This document shows, one piece after another, positions 18,585 through 27,277 of a stretch of DNA of 64,000 nucleotides. The position numbers and the translations under genes were made by a program. The DNA lies in contig NZ_JAKLTS010000009.1 in NCBI RefSeq assembly GCF_022012445.1, positions 167,054-231,053 on the forward strand, given 5' to 3'. This stretch comes from Massilia sp. TS11 (GTDB lineage Bacteria > Pseudomonadota > Gammaproteobacteria > Burkholderiales > Burkholderiaceae_D). Below the pieces are notes generated by a model. That model was not told where the DNA came from and ran no database searches. It worked only from the letters and a program-made list of their open reading frames with translations. Within the stretch, counting starts at the first letter, position 1. Every line of letters begins with the position of its first letter.

Positions 18585-18773
18585 ATGGGTGGCAAATTCT
18601 TTGTGTATGCGGTGTTTGTCATCGCCATCACCACGGCCTCGAGCTGGGTGAAACTGTTCAGCGTCGCCAGCCGCGGCGGCGGCAATAGCTGGGTCTCGCA
18701 CACCGGTGGTGGCGGCGGCAGCTATGGCGGCGGCTACAGCGGCGGCGGCTATGGCGGAGGCGGCCACAAATGA
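18585..18773 (+). CDS. Glycine-rich membrane mini-protein
   Basis: 62 residues: one N-terminal membrane helix (FFVYAVFVIAITTASSWV) and a tail of Gly/Ser/Tyr repeats (GGGSYGGGYSGGGYGGGG). It starts 2 bp after the DUF4178 stop and its stop overlaps the speD start (ATGA), so it belongs to the operon. Low-complexity GGGYSGGGYGG tails are common on short membrane tethers. No function is known. Confidence 0.75.
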   Translation: MGGKFFVYAVFVIAITTASSWVKLFSVASRGGGNSWVSHTGGGGGSYGGGYSGGGYGGGGHK

Positions 18774-19162
18774 ACGCGCCCCTGCCTGCCCCCGCACTGG
18801 GCGGCGTGCACGCGAGCAGCGGCCAGCACCTGCTGGCCGACCTCGGCGGCATCGCGCCGGAGCGTCTGCGCGACGCCGCCGCCATCGACACTCTGCTGCG
18901 CGCAGCCGCCGAGGCGGCCGGCGCCCGTGTGCTGCACAGCCACTTTCACAGCTTCGGCCCCGGCCTGGGCGTGACCGGCGTGGTGCTGCTGGCCGAGTCG
19001 CACATTTCCATCCACACCTGGCCGGAGACCGGCTTTGCGGCGGTGGACATCTTCATGTGCGGCCAGGCCGAGCCGCAGCGCGCGCTGGCCCTGATCTGCG
19101 CCAGCCTGGCCCCGCAGCGGCAGCGCGCGCAGCTGGTGGGGCGCAGCAGCGCCGGCTTATAA
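18770..19162 (+). CDS. speD: S-adenosylmethionine decarboxylase proenzyme
   Basis: 130 residues of the bacterial SpeH/SpeD class. The self-cleavage site is in LLAESHISIHTWPE, where Ser becomes the pyruvoyl group, and the FGPGLGVTGVVLLAES and AVDIFMCG elements are intact. The product, decarboxylated SAM, is the aminopropyl donor for spermidine synthases. It is translationally coupled to the Gly-rich gene (4-bp overlap) and is the last gene of the DUF350-SPFH-DUF4178 operon, opposite a spermidine synthase-like gene. Confidence 0.93.
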   Translation: MNAPLPAPALGGVHASSGQHLLADLGGIAPERLRDAAAIDTLLRAAAEAAGARVLHSHFHSFGPGLGVTGVVLLAESHISIHTWPETGFAAVDIFMCGQAEPQRALALICASLAPQRQRAQLVGRSSAGL

Positions 19163-19163
19163 T
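19158..19163 (+). promoter_or_regulatory. -10 box of the CoA-transferase promoter
   Basis: TATAAT spanning the speD stop codon, 28 bp before the CoA-transferase ATG. No clear -35 is visible 17 bp upstream. It suggests the CoA-transferase gene is separately initiated and not simply the end of the speD operon. Confidence 0.45.
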
Positions 19164-19190
19164 CCGGGCCAAGCCCATTTCACCTCGACC

Positions 19191-20432
19191 ATGACTGCAA
19201 CGACCTCCCTGCCCAAGGCGCTTGGGCATATCCGCGTGCTCGACCTGAGCCGCGTGCTGGCCGGCCCCTGGTGCTCGCAAAACCTGGCCGACCTCGGCGC
19301 CGACATCATCAAGATCGAACGCCCGACCCTTGGCGACGACACGCGCGCCTGGGGCCCGCCCTATGCCAAGGATGGCGCCGGGCGCGACACGAGCGAGGCC
19401 GCCTACTACCTGGCAGCCAACCGCGGCAAGCGCTCCGTCACCGTCGACATCGCCAGCGCCGAGGGCCAGGCCCTGTTGCGCGACCTGGTCAAGCATTGCG
19501 ATGTGGTGCTCGAAAATTTTAAAGTGGGCCACCTCAAGCGTTATGGGCTCGACTACGACAGCCTGAAGGCCATCAAGCCCGACCTCGTCTATTGCTCCGT
19601 CACCGGCTTTGGCCAGGACGGCCCGTATGCCCATCGCGCCGGCTACGACTTCCTGATCCAGGGCATGGGCGGCCTGATGTCGATCACCGGCGAGCGCGAC
19701 GATCTGCCCGGCGGCGGCCCGCAAAAGGCCGGCGTCGCCATCACCGACCTGATGACCGGCATGTATGCGACCGTGGCCGTGCTGGCCGCCCTCACCCACC
19801 GCGACCGCACGGGCCAGGGCCAGCATATCGACATGGCCCTGCTCGACACCCAGGTGGCCATGCTGGCCAATATGGGCAGCAACTACCTGAATAGCGGCAA
19901 GCCACCCAAGCGCTGGGGCAATGCGCACGCCAATATCGTGCCCTACCAGACCTTCGCCTGCGCCGACGGCCACATCATTGTCGCCACCGGCAACGACGGC
20001 CAGTACCAGAAGTTCGTCGAAGCCGGCGGCCGGCCCGAACTCGGCCAGGACCCGCGCTTTGCCACCAACCCGCTGCGCGTGCAGAACCGCGACGTGCTCG
20101 TGCCCATCCTGGCCGAGATGGTCAAGACGCGCACGCGCGACGACTGGATCAGCGCGCTGGAAGCCGTGGGCGTGCCCTGCGGCCCGATCAATGACCTGCA
20201 CGACGTGTTCGAGAACCCGCAGGTCAAGGCGCGCGGCATCGCCATCGACGTGCCCCACCCGACGGCGGGCCAGGTCAGGCTGGTGCGCAGTCCCATGCGC
20301 CTGTCGGCCACGCCCACCACCCAGGACGTCCCGCCGCCGCTGCTGGGCCAGCATACGGAGGAAGTCCTGCGCGAGGTGCTCGGCTACGACGCGGCACGCA
20401 TTGCGGCCCTGCGGACGCAGGGCGTGGTTTAG
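19191..20432 (+). CDS. Family III CoA-transferase (CaiB/BaiF type)
   Basis: 413 residues. The N-terminal LGHIRVLDLSRVLAGPWCSQNLADLGADIIKIE is diagnostic by position (residues 11-45), and the catalytic-type Asp lies in the ITDLMTGMYA region near 185 after GPYAHRAGYDFLIQGMGG. These enzymes move CoA between carboxylic acids; the substrate pair is not predictable. In Proteobacteria such genes often accompany acyl-CoA dehydrogenases, but none is adjacent here. Confidence 0.92.
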   Translation: MTATTSLPKALGHIRVLDLSRVLAGPWCSQNLADLGADIIKIERPTLGDDTRAWGPPYAKDGAGRDTSEAAYYLAANRGKRSVTVDIASAEGQALLRDLVKHCDVVLENFKVGHLKRYGLDYDSLKAIKPDLVYCSVTGFGQDGPYAHRAGYDFLIQGMGGLMSITGERDDLPGGGPQKAGVAITDLMTGMYATVAVLAALTHRDRTGQGQHIDMALLDTQVAMLANMGSNYLNSGKPPKRWGNAHANIVPYQTFACADGHIIVATGNDGQYQKFVEAGGRPELGQDPRFATNPLRVQNRDVLVPILAEMVKTRTRDDWISALEAVGVPCGPINDLHDVFENPQVKARGIAIDVPHPTAGQVRLVRSPMRLSATPTTQDVPPPLLGQHTEEVLREVLGYDAARIAALRTQGVV

Positions 20433-20434
20433 GC

Positions 20435-20761
20435 TCAGTGCAACTGGTGCTTCAGGCGCGATAGCTCGTCATGCGCGCGTAGCACGGCGTCTTTGACCGT
20501 GCTGGGCGCGCTGCCGTCCATCGTGCAGGCGCGCTTGGCCTCGTCACCGAGCGACTCCAGCTCGTCCACACACTGGCGGATGCGGTTTTCGTCCTGCGAC
20601 TGAATGACGCTTTCCGCCACATGGCATTGCCTGTCGAGCTCCTCGATGCAATGTTTGAGCTTGGGCGACAGATTCTGCTCGGTCTGGCAGGACTGGGCCG
20701 CCTGACCCACGGCTTGTTCGATACGCGTGATGCGTTGCTGAATTTCTGAATTTTGCAGCAT
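20435..20761 (-). CDS. Helical protein of unknown function
   Basis: 108 residues, hydrophilic and predicted all-helical, with four Cys residues (CQTEQN, KHCIEELDRQC, RQC, RAC). No signal peptide or membrane segment. Not recognised; ITRIEQAVGQAA and the heptad-like spacing suggest a coiled coil. Start MLQNSEIQQR is preceded by GGGAGGT. It ends 2 bp from the convergent CoA-transferase stop and is divergent from the LytS-like kinase gene. Confidence 0.7.
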   Translation of the reverse strand: MLQNSEIQQRITRIEQAVGQAAQSCQTEQNLSPKLKHCIEELDRQCHVAESVIQSQDENRIRQCVDELESLGDEAKRACTMDGSAPSTVKDAVLRAHDELSRLKHQLH

Positions 20762-20927
20762 GATGCGACCTCCCAAATCAGGCGGCACCGAAGTGTGCCG
20801 CTCCTGGTTCGATCCTTGAGGGCGCTAAAAAGTTCGGCGCCGCGTGCACACCGTTTCGCGCCACGCGGGCGGCGTTTCGTCGCAACGCCCCTGTCCAGGC
20901 CGCCGGGCATCCTGCTACCATGCGCGC

Positions 20928-21974
20928 ATGAGCCCCGCCCGTCCGCCCTTCCCCCTTGGCCGCTTCCTGCGCGATGGCGTCTTCGCCATGCTGCTCAATG
21001 TGCTGTGCGCCCTGACCCTCACCTATGTCCTCGGCAATGGCGGCGGCTTCGGCCCCAACCTGCTGGCCTCGATGTGCATCGGCACTCTGGCCTGGGCCAT
21101 GATCGATGGCGGTCGCCTGCTGATCTGGGGCGAATGCGCGCGCCCCAACTGGCTGGTGTTCGCCGGTCTGGTGGCGGTGGCTGTGCCGGTCGCCCAGGTG
21201 GCCGGCATGACCCTGACCGGCCTGCTGCTGGGCGCACGCATCAATGGCTTCAGCAGCCTCTCGCGCACCAGCATGACCGGCGTGGCCTTCACCCTGATCG
21301 CCACCGGCGCGGCCACCCTGTTCTTCACCAGCCGCGACCGGATTCTGCGGGCCGAGGCGCGCGCCGCCCAGCAGGAGGCGCACGCGCTGCAGGCCCGCCT
21401 GCAGGCGCTGCAGGCCCAGATCGAACCGCATATGCTGTTTAACACCCTGGCCAATGTGCAGGGCCTGATCGCGCTCGATCCGGCGCGCGCCCAGCACATG
21501 CTCGACCAGCTGATCCAGTACCTGCGCGCCACGCTCTCGTCCTCGCGCGCCGAAGTCACGACTCTGGGCCAGGAATTCGCCCTGCTCGACGCCTACCTTG
21601 GGCTGATGCAGGTGCGCATGGGCGAGCGCCTGCGCTACCAACTGGCGCTGGCGCCCGAACTGGCCGCCTGCCAGCTGCCGCCGCTGCTGCTGCAGCCGCT
21701 CGTCGAAAACGCCATCATCCATGGCCTGGAGCCGAAAATCGATGGCGGCACCCTGAGCGTGCGCGCCAGCCGCGATGCCGGTCGCCTGCTGCTGGAAGTG
21801 GCCGACAGCGGCCTCGGTCTGGCCGCGGCGCCGGCCAGCAAAGGCACGCGCCTTGGGCTGGCCAATACGCGCGAGCGCCTGCAGGCCTTGTACGGCAGCG
21901 CCGCCCGCCTGGAGCTGCTGCCCAATTCACCCGAAGGCGCGCTGGCGCGCCTGACCCTGCCCTTGACGCCATGA
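20928..21974 (+). CDS. LytS/AlgZ-type sensor histidine kinase
   Basis: 348 residues with four membrane helices in the first 140 residues, a coiled linker, then a His_kinase domain (QIEPHMLFNTLANVQGLI, about 160-177, with the phospho-His) and HATPase (LLQPLVENAIIHGLEPKI; ADSGLGL; GTRLGLANTRERL). It pairs with the LytTR regulator whose start overlaps its stop (ATGA). This architecture is that of AlgZ/YpdA-like kinases. Signal unknown. Confidence 0.92.
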   Translation: MSPARPPFPLGRFLRDGVFAMLLNVLCALTLTYVLGNGGGFGPNLLASMCIGTLAWAMIDGGRLLIWGECARPNWLVFAGLVAVAVPVAQVAGMTLTGLLLGARINGFSSLSRTSMTGVAFTLIATGAATLFFTSRDRILRAEARAAQQEAHALQARLQALQAQIEPHMLFNTLANVQGLIALDPARAQHMLDQLIQYLRATLSSSRAEVTTLGQEFALLDAYLGLMQVRMGERLRYQLALAPELAACQLPPLLLQPLVENAIIHGLEPKIDGGTLSVRASRDAGRLLLEVADSGLGLAAAPASKGTRLGLANTRERLQALYGSAARLELLPNSPEGALARLTLPLTP

Positions 21975-22747
21975 GTATCCGCATTCTGATCGCCGAAGAC
22001 GAAGCCATTCTCGCCGCCACCCTCAGCGCCGCCCTGCAGCGCCTGTGGCCCGAGGCCGAATTCGTCGCCACCTGCGCAAATGGAGTGCAGGCGGTCGAAC
22101 AGGCCCTGGCCCTGCGCCCGGACGTGCTTTTCCTCGATATCAAAATGCCGGGGAAGACCGGCCTGGAAGCGGCCGAGGAGATCACCGAGGCCTGGGACGG
22201 CAAGCCGCCGCTCGTGGTCTTCGTCACCGCTTACGACCAGTATGCGGTGGACGCCTTCGACCAGCAGGCCGCCGACTACGTGCTCAAGCCGATCAGCGAT
22301 GCGCGTCTGGCGCGCACGGTCGAACGCCTGCAGGCGCGCCTGGCCACGCCCGCGCCGGAGACCGAGATGGCGCAACTGCTGCAGCAGCTGCGCGCGCTGG
22401 CGCCGGCCGCACCGCCCGCGCCGCGTCTGCAGATGATCCGCGCCGCCGTCGGCAACCAGGTGCGTATGATTCCGGTGGCCGACGTGATCTACTTCGAGGC
22501 GATGGACAAGTATGTGAATGTGGTCACGGCCGACAGCGAATCCCTGATCCGCACCAGCCTGCGCGAGCTGCTGCCGCAGCTGGACGCCGACCTGTTCTGG
22601 CAGGTGCACCGCGGCACCGTGGTCAATAGCAGCTGCATCCTGGCCGCCATGCGCGAGGAGAACGGCAAGCTCAGTCTCCAACTGCGCGGCCGCAGCGAGC
22701 GGCCGCGCGTCAGTCCCCTCTACGCCCACCTGTTCCGGCAGATGTAA
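21971..22747 (+). CDS. LytTR-family response regulator
   Basis: 258 residues: receiver (1-120; acidic EDE, phospho-Asp in VLFLDIKMPGKTG, Lys in DYVLKPISD) and C-terminal LytTR DNA-binding domain (about 150-258; ADVIYFEAMDKYVNVVT, FWQVHRGTVVNSSCI). Coupled to the LytS-like kinase. It ends 1 bp from the stop of a convergent five-gene operon that is a plausible target; a pair of GTT-containing direct repeats 20 bp apart lies upstream of that operon. Confidence 0.92.
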   Translation: MSIRILIAEDEAILAATLSAALQRLWPEAEFVATCANGVQAVEQALALRPDVLFLDIKMPGKTGLEAAEEITEAWDGKPPLVVFVTAYDQYAVDAFDQQAADYVLKPISDARLARTVERLQARLATPAPETEMAQLLQQLRALAPAAPPAPRLQMIRAAVGNQVRMIPVADVIYFEAMDKYVNVVTADSESLIRTSLRELLPQLDADLFWQVHRGTVVNSSCILAAMREENGKLSLQLRGRSERPRVSPLYAHLFRQM

Positions 22748-22748
22748 A

Positions 22749-23930
22749 TCAGAAGGCGCGTTCGACGGCGACCACGGCCTGCCAGCGCACCGGCAGGCTG
22801 GCCAGCGGCGCGCCGCCGCTGAAATGGCGCAGGCTGGCCGACACGGACCACGGCGCCGGCTTCCAGCTCCACATGGCACTGGTGATGCGGCCGCCGTCCT
22901 CGGGCGTCCACAGCACGTCGGCCGAGAGGTCCGCATCCCCGAAATTTTGCGCCACCCGTGCAAACACGTTCTGGCGGCGCAGGGTGCTGGTCTGCAGCAG
23001 GCTGGCCTGCCAGCCCAGATTGGCGCGCTGCAGGGCGGGCGGCAGCGGGCTCGGGGCCTGCAGCGCGCGGTTGCGGGCACGCCAGGCGTCCCACTCCGCG
23101 CCGCTATAGGCCGTGGTGTCGCGCCAGGCTTCGCCGATGATCGACAGCTTGCCCTCGGTGGTCCAGGTAAGGCCGGCCAGCGCGCGCAGGCCGCCGCCTT
23201 GCGCCTCCCAATGCCCGGGGTCCTGGGTCACCATGGCGCCGCCGCCGGCCCCGGCCCAGCGCGTGTGGCGCTGCTGCAGCAGCAGCGAGCCATGCAGCTC
23301 CAGCCCCGGATTGACCACGTCCGAGAACGACACGCCGCCTTCAAGCCCGTCGCGCGCCGATACGCGCAGCACGGCGTATTCGTCGCGCGTGCCGCTGCGC
23401 CGGTAGTAGCGCAGCGCCAGTGCACCGTCGTCGCGCGGCTGGGCGCGCCGGCCGGCGCCGGGGTTGGACCACACCACGCTCACGGCCTGCTCGCTGTCGA
23501 ACCATTCCCAGGCCAGCATCGGCACGCCTTCCAGCGTCGGCGCATACAGCGCGCGCCGGTCCTCCTGCTGCACCACGTCGAGCGGGCGGAAGGCATAGCC
23601 CACGTCCCAGCTCATGACTTTTTTGCCGGCGCTCAGAAAGCCCGCGCCAAGCGGCCGCTCGAGCGACAGCTCGTTGAGCGTGGCGCGCGTGCCGCCATCG
23701 CTGACGCGGCGCGCACTGAGCACGCCGCGCACCGCGCTGGCTTCCAGCGCATCCCACTGAAAACGCAGCTCGCCGGTCTGCACATTGCGCAGGCTGTCGG
23801 CCCGCGGCAGCAGGCTGTCCGGGTTGGCGTGCGCCTGCTCCCACTGGGTGCGCAGGCGCAGGTCGAGCTGATCGTCGGCCAGGGCCGGCGCCGCCAGCAT
23901 GGCCGCCGCCAGCGCAATCGCGGTCCTCAT
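22749..23930 (-). CDS. Predicted outer-membrane protein of unknown family
   Basis: 393 residues with a signal peptide (MRTAIALAAAMLAAPALA, cut near residue 18). The mature part is rich in alternating aromatic/polar segments (ALRYYRRSGTRDEYAVLRVS, LHGSLLLQQRHTRW, GLTWTTEGKLSIIGEAWRD) and ends in Phe (VVAVERAF), as outer-membrane beta barrels do. No family was recognised with confidence. Last gene of the ABC/LolA-like operon; its start overlaps the LolA-like stop by 4 bp. Confidence 0.72.
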   Translation of the reverse strand: MRTAIALAAAMLAAPALADDQLDLRLRTQWEQAHANPDSLLPRADSLRNVQTGELRFQWDALEASAVRGVLSARRVSDGGTRATLNELSLERPLGAGFLSAGKKVMSWDVGYAFRPLDVVQQEDRRALYAPTLEGVPMLAWEWFDSEQAVSVVWSNPGAGRRAQPRDDGALALRYYRRSGTRDEYAVLRVSARDGLEGGVSFSDVVNPGLELHGSLLLQQRHTRWAGAGGGAMVTQDPGHWEAQGGGLRALAGLTWTTEGKLSIIGEAWRDTTAYSGAEWDAWRARNRALQAPSPLPPALQRANLGWQASLLQTSTLRRQNVFARVAQNFGDADLSADVLWTPEDGGRITSAMWSWKPAPWSVSASLRHFSGGAPLASLPVRWQAVVAVERAF

Positions 23931-24655
23931 TTGATGTCGCTCCGGCTCAGGTACATCGGATTGAACAGCTCATCGCCAAACTTCTTCGGCGTCGAGGACA
24001 GCACGTGGATCACAGTTTCGCGCTGGGTCTGAATCGCGTCGCTCAGATAGGTGCGCGTGACCTGCAGGCGCCCATCGCGCTGCTCAAGCTCGTAGCGCGC
24101 GCTTTTCAGCTTGCGGTTGGAGCTTGCATACAGGTCGGCGCGCAAAGGGCGGCCATCACGCTTGGCCAGAAACAGGGTGATCTTCTGGTAGCTCAGGGCC
24201 GGGCGGCGCGCGCTCAGATCCAGCTCCCAGCAGGGCTGGCCGTCGATCTCGGTCTCCTGGCGCAGCACGCCGTCATAGTCGCCGGCCCAGGTCATGGTGG
24301 CGATGTCGCCGGTGGCGGCGTCGCCCAGCAGCTTTTGCAGCGGCGTGATGCGGATCGGCCGCGCACTGCCCGGCATCAGCATCCAGAAGTCGTCGCCCTT
24401 CATCAGCACCTTCTGGCCCGACTCGCCCGGTGAGCGGAACAGCACCAGACTCTGGCCGCCGGGCCGCACCAGCACCTCGTAGCGCTTGCTCTTGTCGACC
24501 TGGCCGTTCTTGATGGTCTGGACTTCGGTCTGCAGCTGGGCCGAGGCATCGGGCATGCGGAAGCTATCGGCTTTTTTCAGCATGGCCTCGATATCGGCCG
24601 CCAGGGCGCCGCCACTGAGACACAGGGCGGCAATCATCATTGCGAGTTTAGACAT
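23927..24655 (-). CDS. LolA-like outer-membrane lipoprotein-sorting protein
   Basis: 242 residues with a signal peptide (SKLAMMIAALCLSGGALA). The rest matches the LolA-related sorting-protein family by RSPGESGQKVLMKGDDFWMLMPGSARPIRITPLQKLLGDA (described by its position, about 70-110) and the late TRTYLSDAIQTQRETVIHVLS. It would carry a lipid or lipoprotein across the periplasm. It is distinct from housekeeping LolA and is coupled to an FtsX-type permease gene, overlapping it by 8 bp. Specific cargo unknown. Confidence 0.83.
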   Translation of the reverse strand: MSKLAMMIAALCLSGGALAADIEAMLKKADSFRMPDASAQLQTEVQTIKNGQVDKSKRYEVLVRPGGQSLVLFRSPGESGQKVLMKGDDFWMLMPGSARPIRITPLQKLLGDAATGDIATMTWAGDYDGVLRQETEIDGQPCWELDLSARRPALSYQKITLFLAKRDGRPLRADLYASSNRKLKSARYELEQRDGRLQVTRTYLSDAIQTQRETVIHVLSSTPKKFGDELFNPMYLSRSDIK

Positions 24656-25880
24656 GGGACAGGGCCTCCACGACAGCTTGTTTAGCGGCTTTGCGGCTGA
24701 CGAACCAGGCCGCCAGTGCGGACAGCAGCGTCACCGTGACGGCCGCGCCCAGATACATCAGCGGCGACACCGTCACCACCAGCGGATAGCCTTGCGAGCG
24801 TCCGGGCGGCGGCGGCATCTGCACCTTGAACAGCACCAGGCACAGTGCGACGACGGCGGCCACCAGCATGCCCAGCACGGCGCCGCCGCCGGCCAGGCTC
24901 ACGCCTTCGAGCGTGAACACCTTCATCACTTCGCCCGGGGTCGCGCCCATCGCACGCAAGGTGCCGATTTCACGCGTGCGCTCAAGCACCGCCATCGCCA
25001 GGGTATTGGTCACGGCGAACAGCACGATCACCAGCACGATCACGCCGATGAAACCGAAGATGCGGTCGTAGATGTTTTTCACGCTCTGGTAGAACTGCGC
25101 CTGTTCGAGCCAGGTGCGCACTTCCAGCTGGCCGCCCTGCTCCGCTTTCAGCTTGGCGGCAAAGGCGTCGGTCTGGTCCATCGCCTCCAGATAGACGGAC
25201 AGGCTGCTCACTTTTTTGGTCGCCAGCAGGGCCTGGGCCGTGCTCAGGTCCACCATCGCGAGGCGGCGGTCGACCTCCGTTACACCGGTGCTGACGACGC
25301 CCGTCACCACCACGTCCAGCGCATTCAGACTGCCCGTGGTCGTGGTCGAAATCAGGGTCAGGCTGCTGCCCGGTTCCGCGTGCAGGTTCTGCGCCAGGCC
25401 TTTGCCGATCACGATGCCGGGACCGCGCGCCGGGTCGTGCGCATCGAGCAGCACGCCGCGTTCGGTGCGCATGGTCGGGCCTTTGACCAGATATTCCTGG
25501 CTGGCGTCGACCCCGCTGCCGATCACGATCTCGCTCTTGTCGCCATTCGAGATCAAACCCGAGAACTGCAGGCGCGGCAGCACGCGCATCACGCCCGGCA
25601 TGGCCAGCAGCTTGCGGCGCAGGTCCTCGCTGCCGGCCAGGCCGTGCTCCAGCGGGCTCGCTTCGTTGTTGTCGAAATGGTGGGGCGCGGCCACCACCAC
25701 ATGGCCGGTGTCGCGCGCGCTGAACTCGGCCAGCGACTCATAGGTTTGCAGGGCGAAGCCGCCGCCGAGCAAAGCAGCGGCCGTGCCGATGGCCGTGATG
25801 GCCAGCGTGGCGAACGAGCGGCGGCGGTTGCGCATGGCGTTTTTCAGGGCCATGGCGAGCCAGGGGAATTTAGCGAGCAT
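24648..25880 (-). CDS. ABC transporter permease, FtsX/MacB/LolC type
   Basis: 410 residues. An N-terminal helix (about 25-48), a long periplasmic MacB-like domain (50-260), and three C-terminal helices (about 280-305, 330-355, 375-395) give the four-helix FtsX architecture. Motif LERTREIGTLRAMGATPGEVMKVF (by position about 310) is typical. These permeases work as mechanotransducers that extract or export substrates from the inner membrane rather than importing. The ATPase gene upstream overlaps it by 11 bp. Confidence 0.9.
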   Translation of the reverse strand: MLAKFPWLAMALKNAMRNRRRSFATLAITAIGTAAALLGGGFALQTYESLAEFSARDTGHVVVAAPHHFDNNEASPLEHGLAGSEDLRRKLLAMPGVMRVLPRLQFSGLISNGDKSEIVIGSGVDASQEYLVKGPTMRTERGVLLDAHDPARGPGIVIGKGLAQNLHAEPGSSLTLISTTTTGSLNALDVVVTGVVSTGVTEVDRRLAMVDLSTAQALLATKKVSSLSVYLEAMDQTDAFAAKLKAEQGGQLEVRTWLEQAQFYQSVKNIYDRIFGFIGVIVLVIVLFAVTNTLAMAVLERTREIGTLRAMGATPGEVMKVFTLEGVSLAGGGAVLGMLVAAVVALCLVLFKVQMPPPPGRSQGYPLVVTVSPLMYLGAAVTVTLLSALAAWFVSRKAAKQAVVEALSHV

Positions 25881-26565
25881 ATGCGCCTCCTGCCAGCACG
25901 CCGTCGTCCAGCACCAGGGCGCGGTCGCAATGCCCGATCAGGCGGTCGTCGTGGGTGGCGATCAAAAAGGTGGTGTCCTGTTCGTGGGCCAGGGTCTTCA
26001 TCAGTGCGACGATCTGGGCCGCTGTAATGGCGTCGAGATTGGCCGTCGGTTCATCGGCGATGACCAGGGCCGGCTGCTTGACGATGGCGCGTGCAATCGC
26101 CACGCGCTGACGCTGGCCGCCCGAGAGCTGGTCGGGCCGGTGGCCGCCAAAGCCGCCCAGGCCGACGCGCTCGAGCGCCTCGCCCACGCGGCGGCGGCGC
26201 TCGGCCAGCGGCACCCCCAGCAGGTGCAGCGGAAAATCGACGTTATCGTGCGCGCTCATCACCGGCACCAGGTTAAAGCTCTGGAACACAAAGCCGATGG
26301 TCTGGCGCCGCAGTGCGGTCTTGCGCGCCTCGTCGCCGGCGCGCAGCGGCTGGCCAGCGTAGGTGACGGCGCCGCCATCGCACTGATCGAGCAGGCCGCA
26401 GATGTTGAGCAGCGTGCTTTTGCCGCTGCCCGAGGGCCCGGTGACGGCGGCCAGCTCGCCGCGCCGCACGCCCAGGTCGATGCCCTTGAGGGCGTGGATG
26501 GTTTCGCCGCCCAGATGGTAGGCCTTGCTGACCCCATCGAGCTGCATCAGGATATCGCTGCTCAT
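25870..26565 (-). CDS. ABC transporter ATP-binding protein, LolD/MacB type
   Basis: 231 residues with Walker A GPSGSGKS (about 39-46), Q-loop VFQSFNLVPVMSAHDNV, signature LSGGQRQRVAIARA and Walker B LVIADEPTANLD, then H-loop ATHD. The sequence is typical of LolD/MacB-class ATPases partnered with FtsX-type permeases. It overlaps the TPR-like gene upstream by 4 bp and the permease downstream by 11 bp. Confidence 0.95.
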   Translation of the reverse strand: MSSDILMQLDGVSKAYHLGGETIHALKGIDLGVRRGELAAVTGPSGSGKSTLLNICGLLDQCDGGAVTYAGQPLRAGDEARKTALRRQTIGFVFQSFNLVPVMSAHDNVDFPLHLLGVPLAERRRRVGEALERVGLGGFGGHRPDQLSGGQRQRVAIARAIVKQPALVIADEPTANLDAITAAQIVALMKTLAHEQDTTFLIATHDDRLIGHCDRALVLDDGVLAGGAYAR

Positions 26566-27203
26566 TGGCCCAGCTCCTTCAGGCGGGCGGCGGCGCGCAA
26601 GCCGGACGGGGTCTGCGGACCCAGGGCAGCGACCTGCTTCCAGTACTGGACTTCGTCGGCGCTGCGCTTCTCACGGGCGGCCTGCTGGGCGGCGACGGCA
26701 TAGGCGCGCTGGCGCACGGCGGCCGGCGCGCTGGCCAGGGCTGGCATGGCCAGGGCCGCGTCGAGCGCGCGCTTGCCGAGAGTGGCGCGGTTCATGAAGT
26801 CCGGCAGGGCCAGCAGGGTCTGGGCCGCGACCAGGCGCGTTTCCAGGCTTTCCGGCACGCCGCCGATGGTCTGGCTGTCGTGGCCAGGCGCCAGCAGGTT
26901 GAGGGCCTTTTCGATCATATTGGCGCCCTGCTCGGCGAACTTCATCTTCGACCACGGCATCAGCGCGTCGCGCCCCTGCAGGGCAATGGCCGAGCCCTGA
27001 TAGGCCAGCATCAGCGGATGCTCGGGGTGAGTGGCAGCGAGGCGGCCAAAGGCGTCGGCCGCGGCGTCGCGCGCGCTGGCGTCGCCATTGGTGGCGGCCA
27101 CGTAGTTCTGTACCGCCTCTTTGTAGCCTTTGAGCTGGACTTCCTCGCCTTGAGCCAGGGCGCAGCAGCTGGCGAACAGGGCGCCGATCAGCAGATGTTT
27201 CAT
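26562..27203 (-). CDS. Periplasmic TPR-like protein of unknown function
   Basis: 213 residues with a signal peptide (MKHLLIGALFASCCALAQGE). The mature protein is all-helical with Ala-rich repeats (ARDAAADAFGRLAATHPEHPLMLAYQGSA-type, then LETRLVAAQTLLALPDF), looking like two or three TPR-like units. No family recognised. First gene of the operon, with a strong AAGGAGG ribosome site 8 nt before the ATG. It may sense or dock for the transport machinery encoded by the next four genes. Confidence 0.75.
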   Translation of the reverse strand: MKHLLIGALFASCCALAQGEEVQLKGYKEAVQNYVAATNGDASARDAAADAFGRLAATHPEHPLMLAYQGSAIALQGRDALMPWSKMKFAEQGANMIEKALNLLAPGHDSQTIGGVPESLETRLVAAQTLLALPDFMNRATLGKRALDAALAMPALASAPAAVRQRAYAVAAQQAAREKRSADEVQYWKQVAALGPQTPSGLRAAARLKELGQ

Positions 27204-27277
27204 GGTCTTTCCTCCTTGTGTTGTGGGACTGCGCACAGACTAAGGAGGGCCACGCGGGCGGGCGAGCGGCAAGCGAT

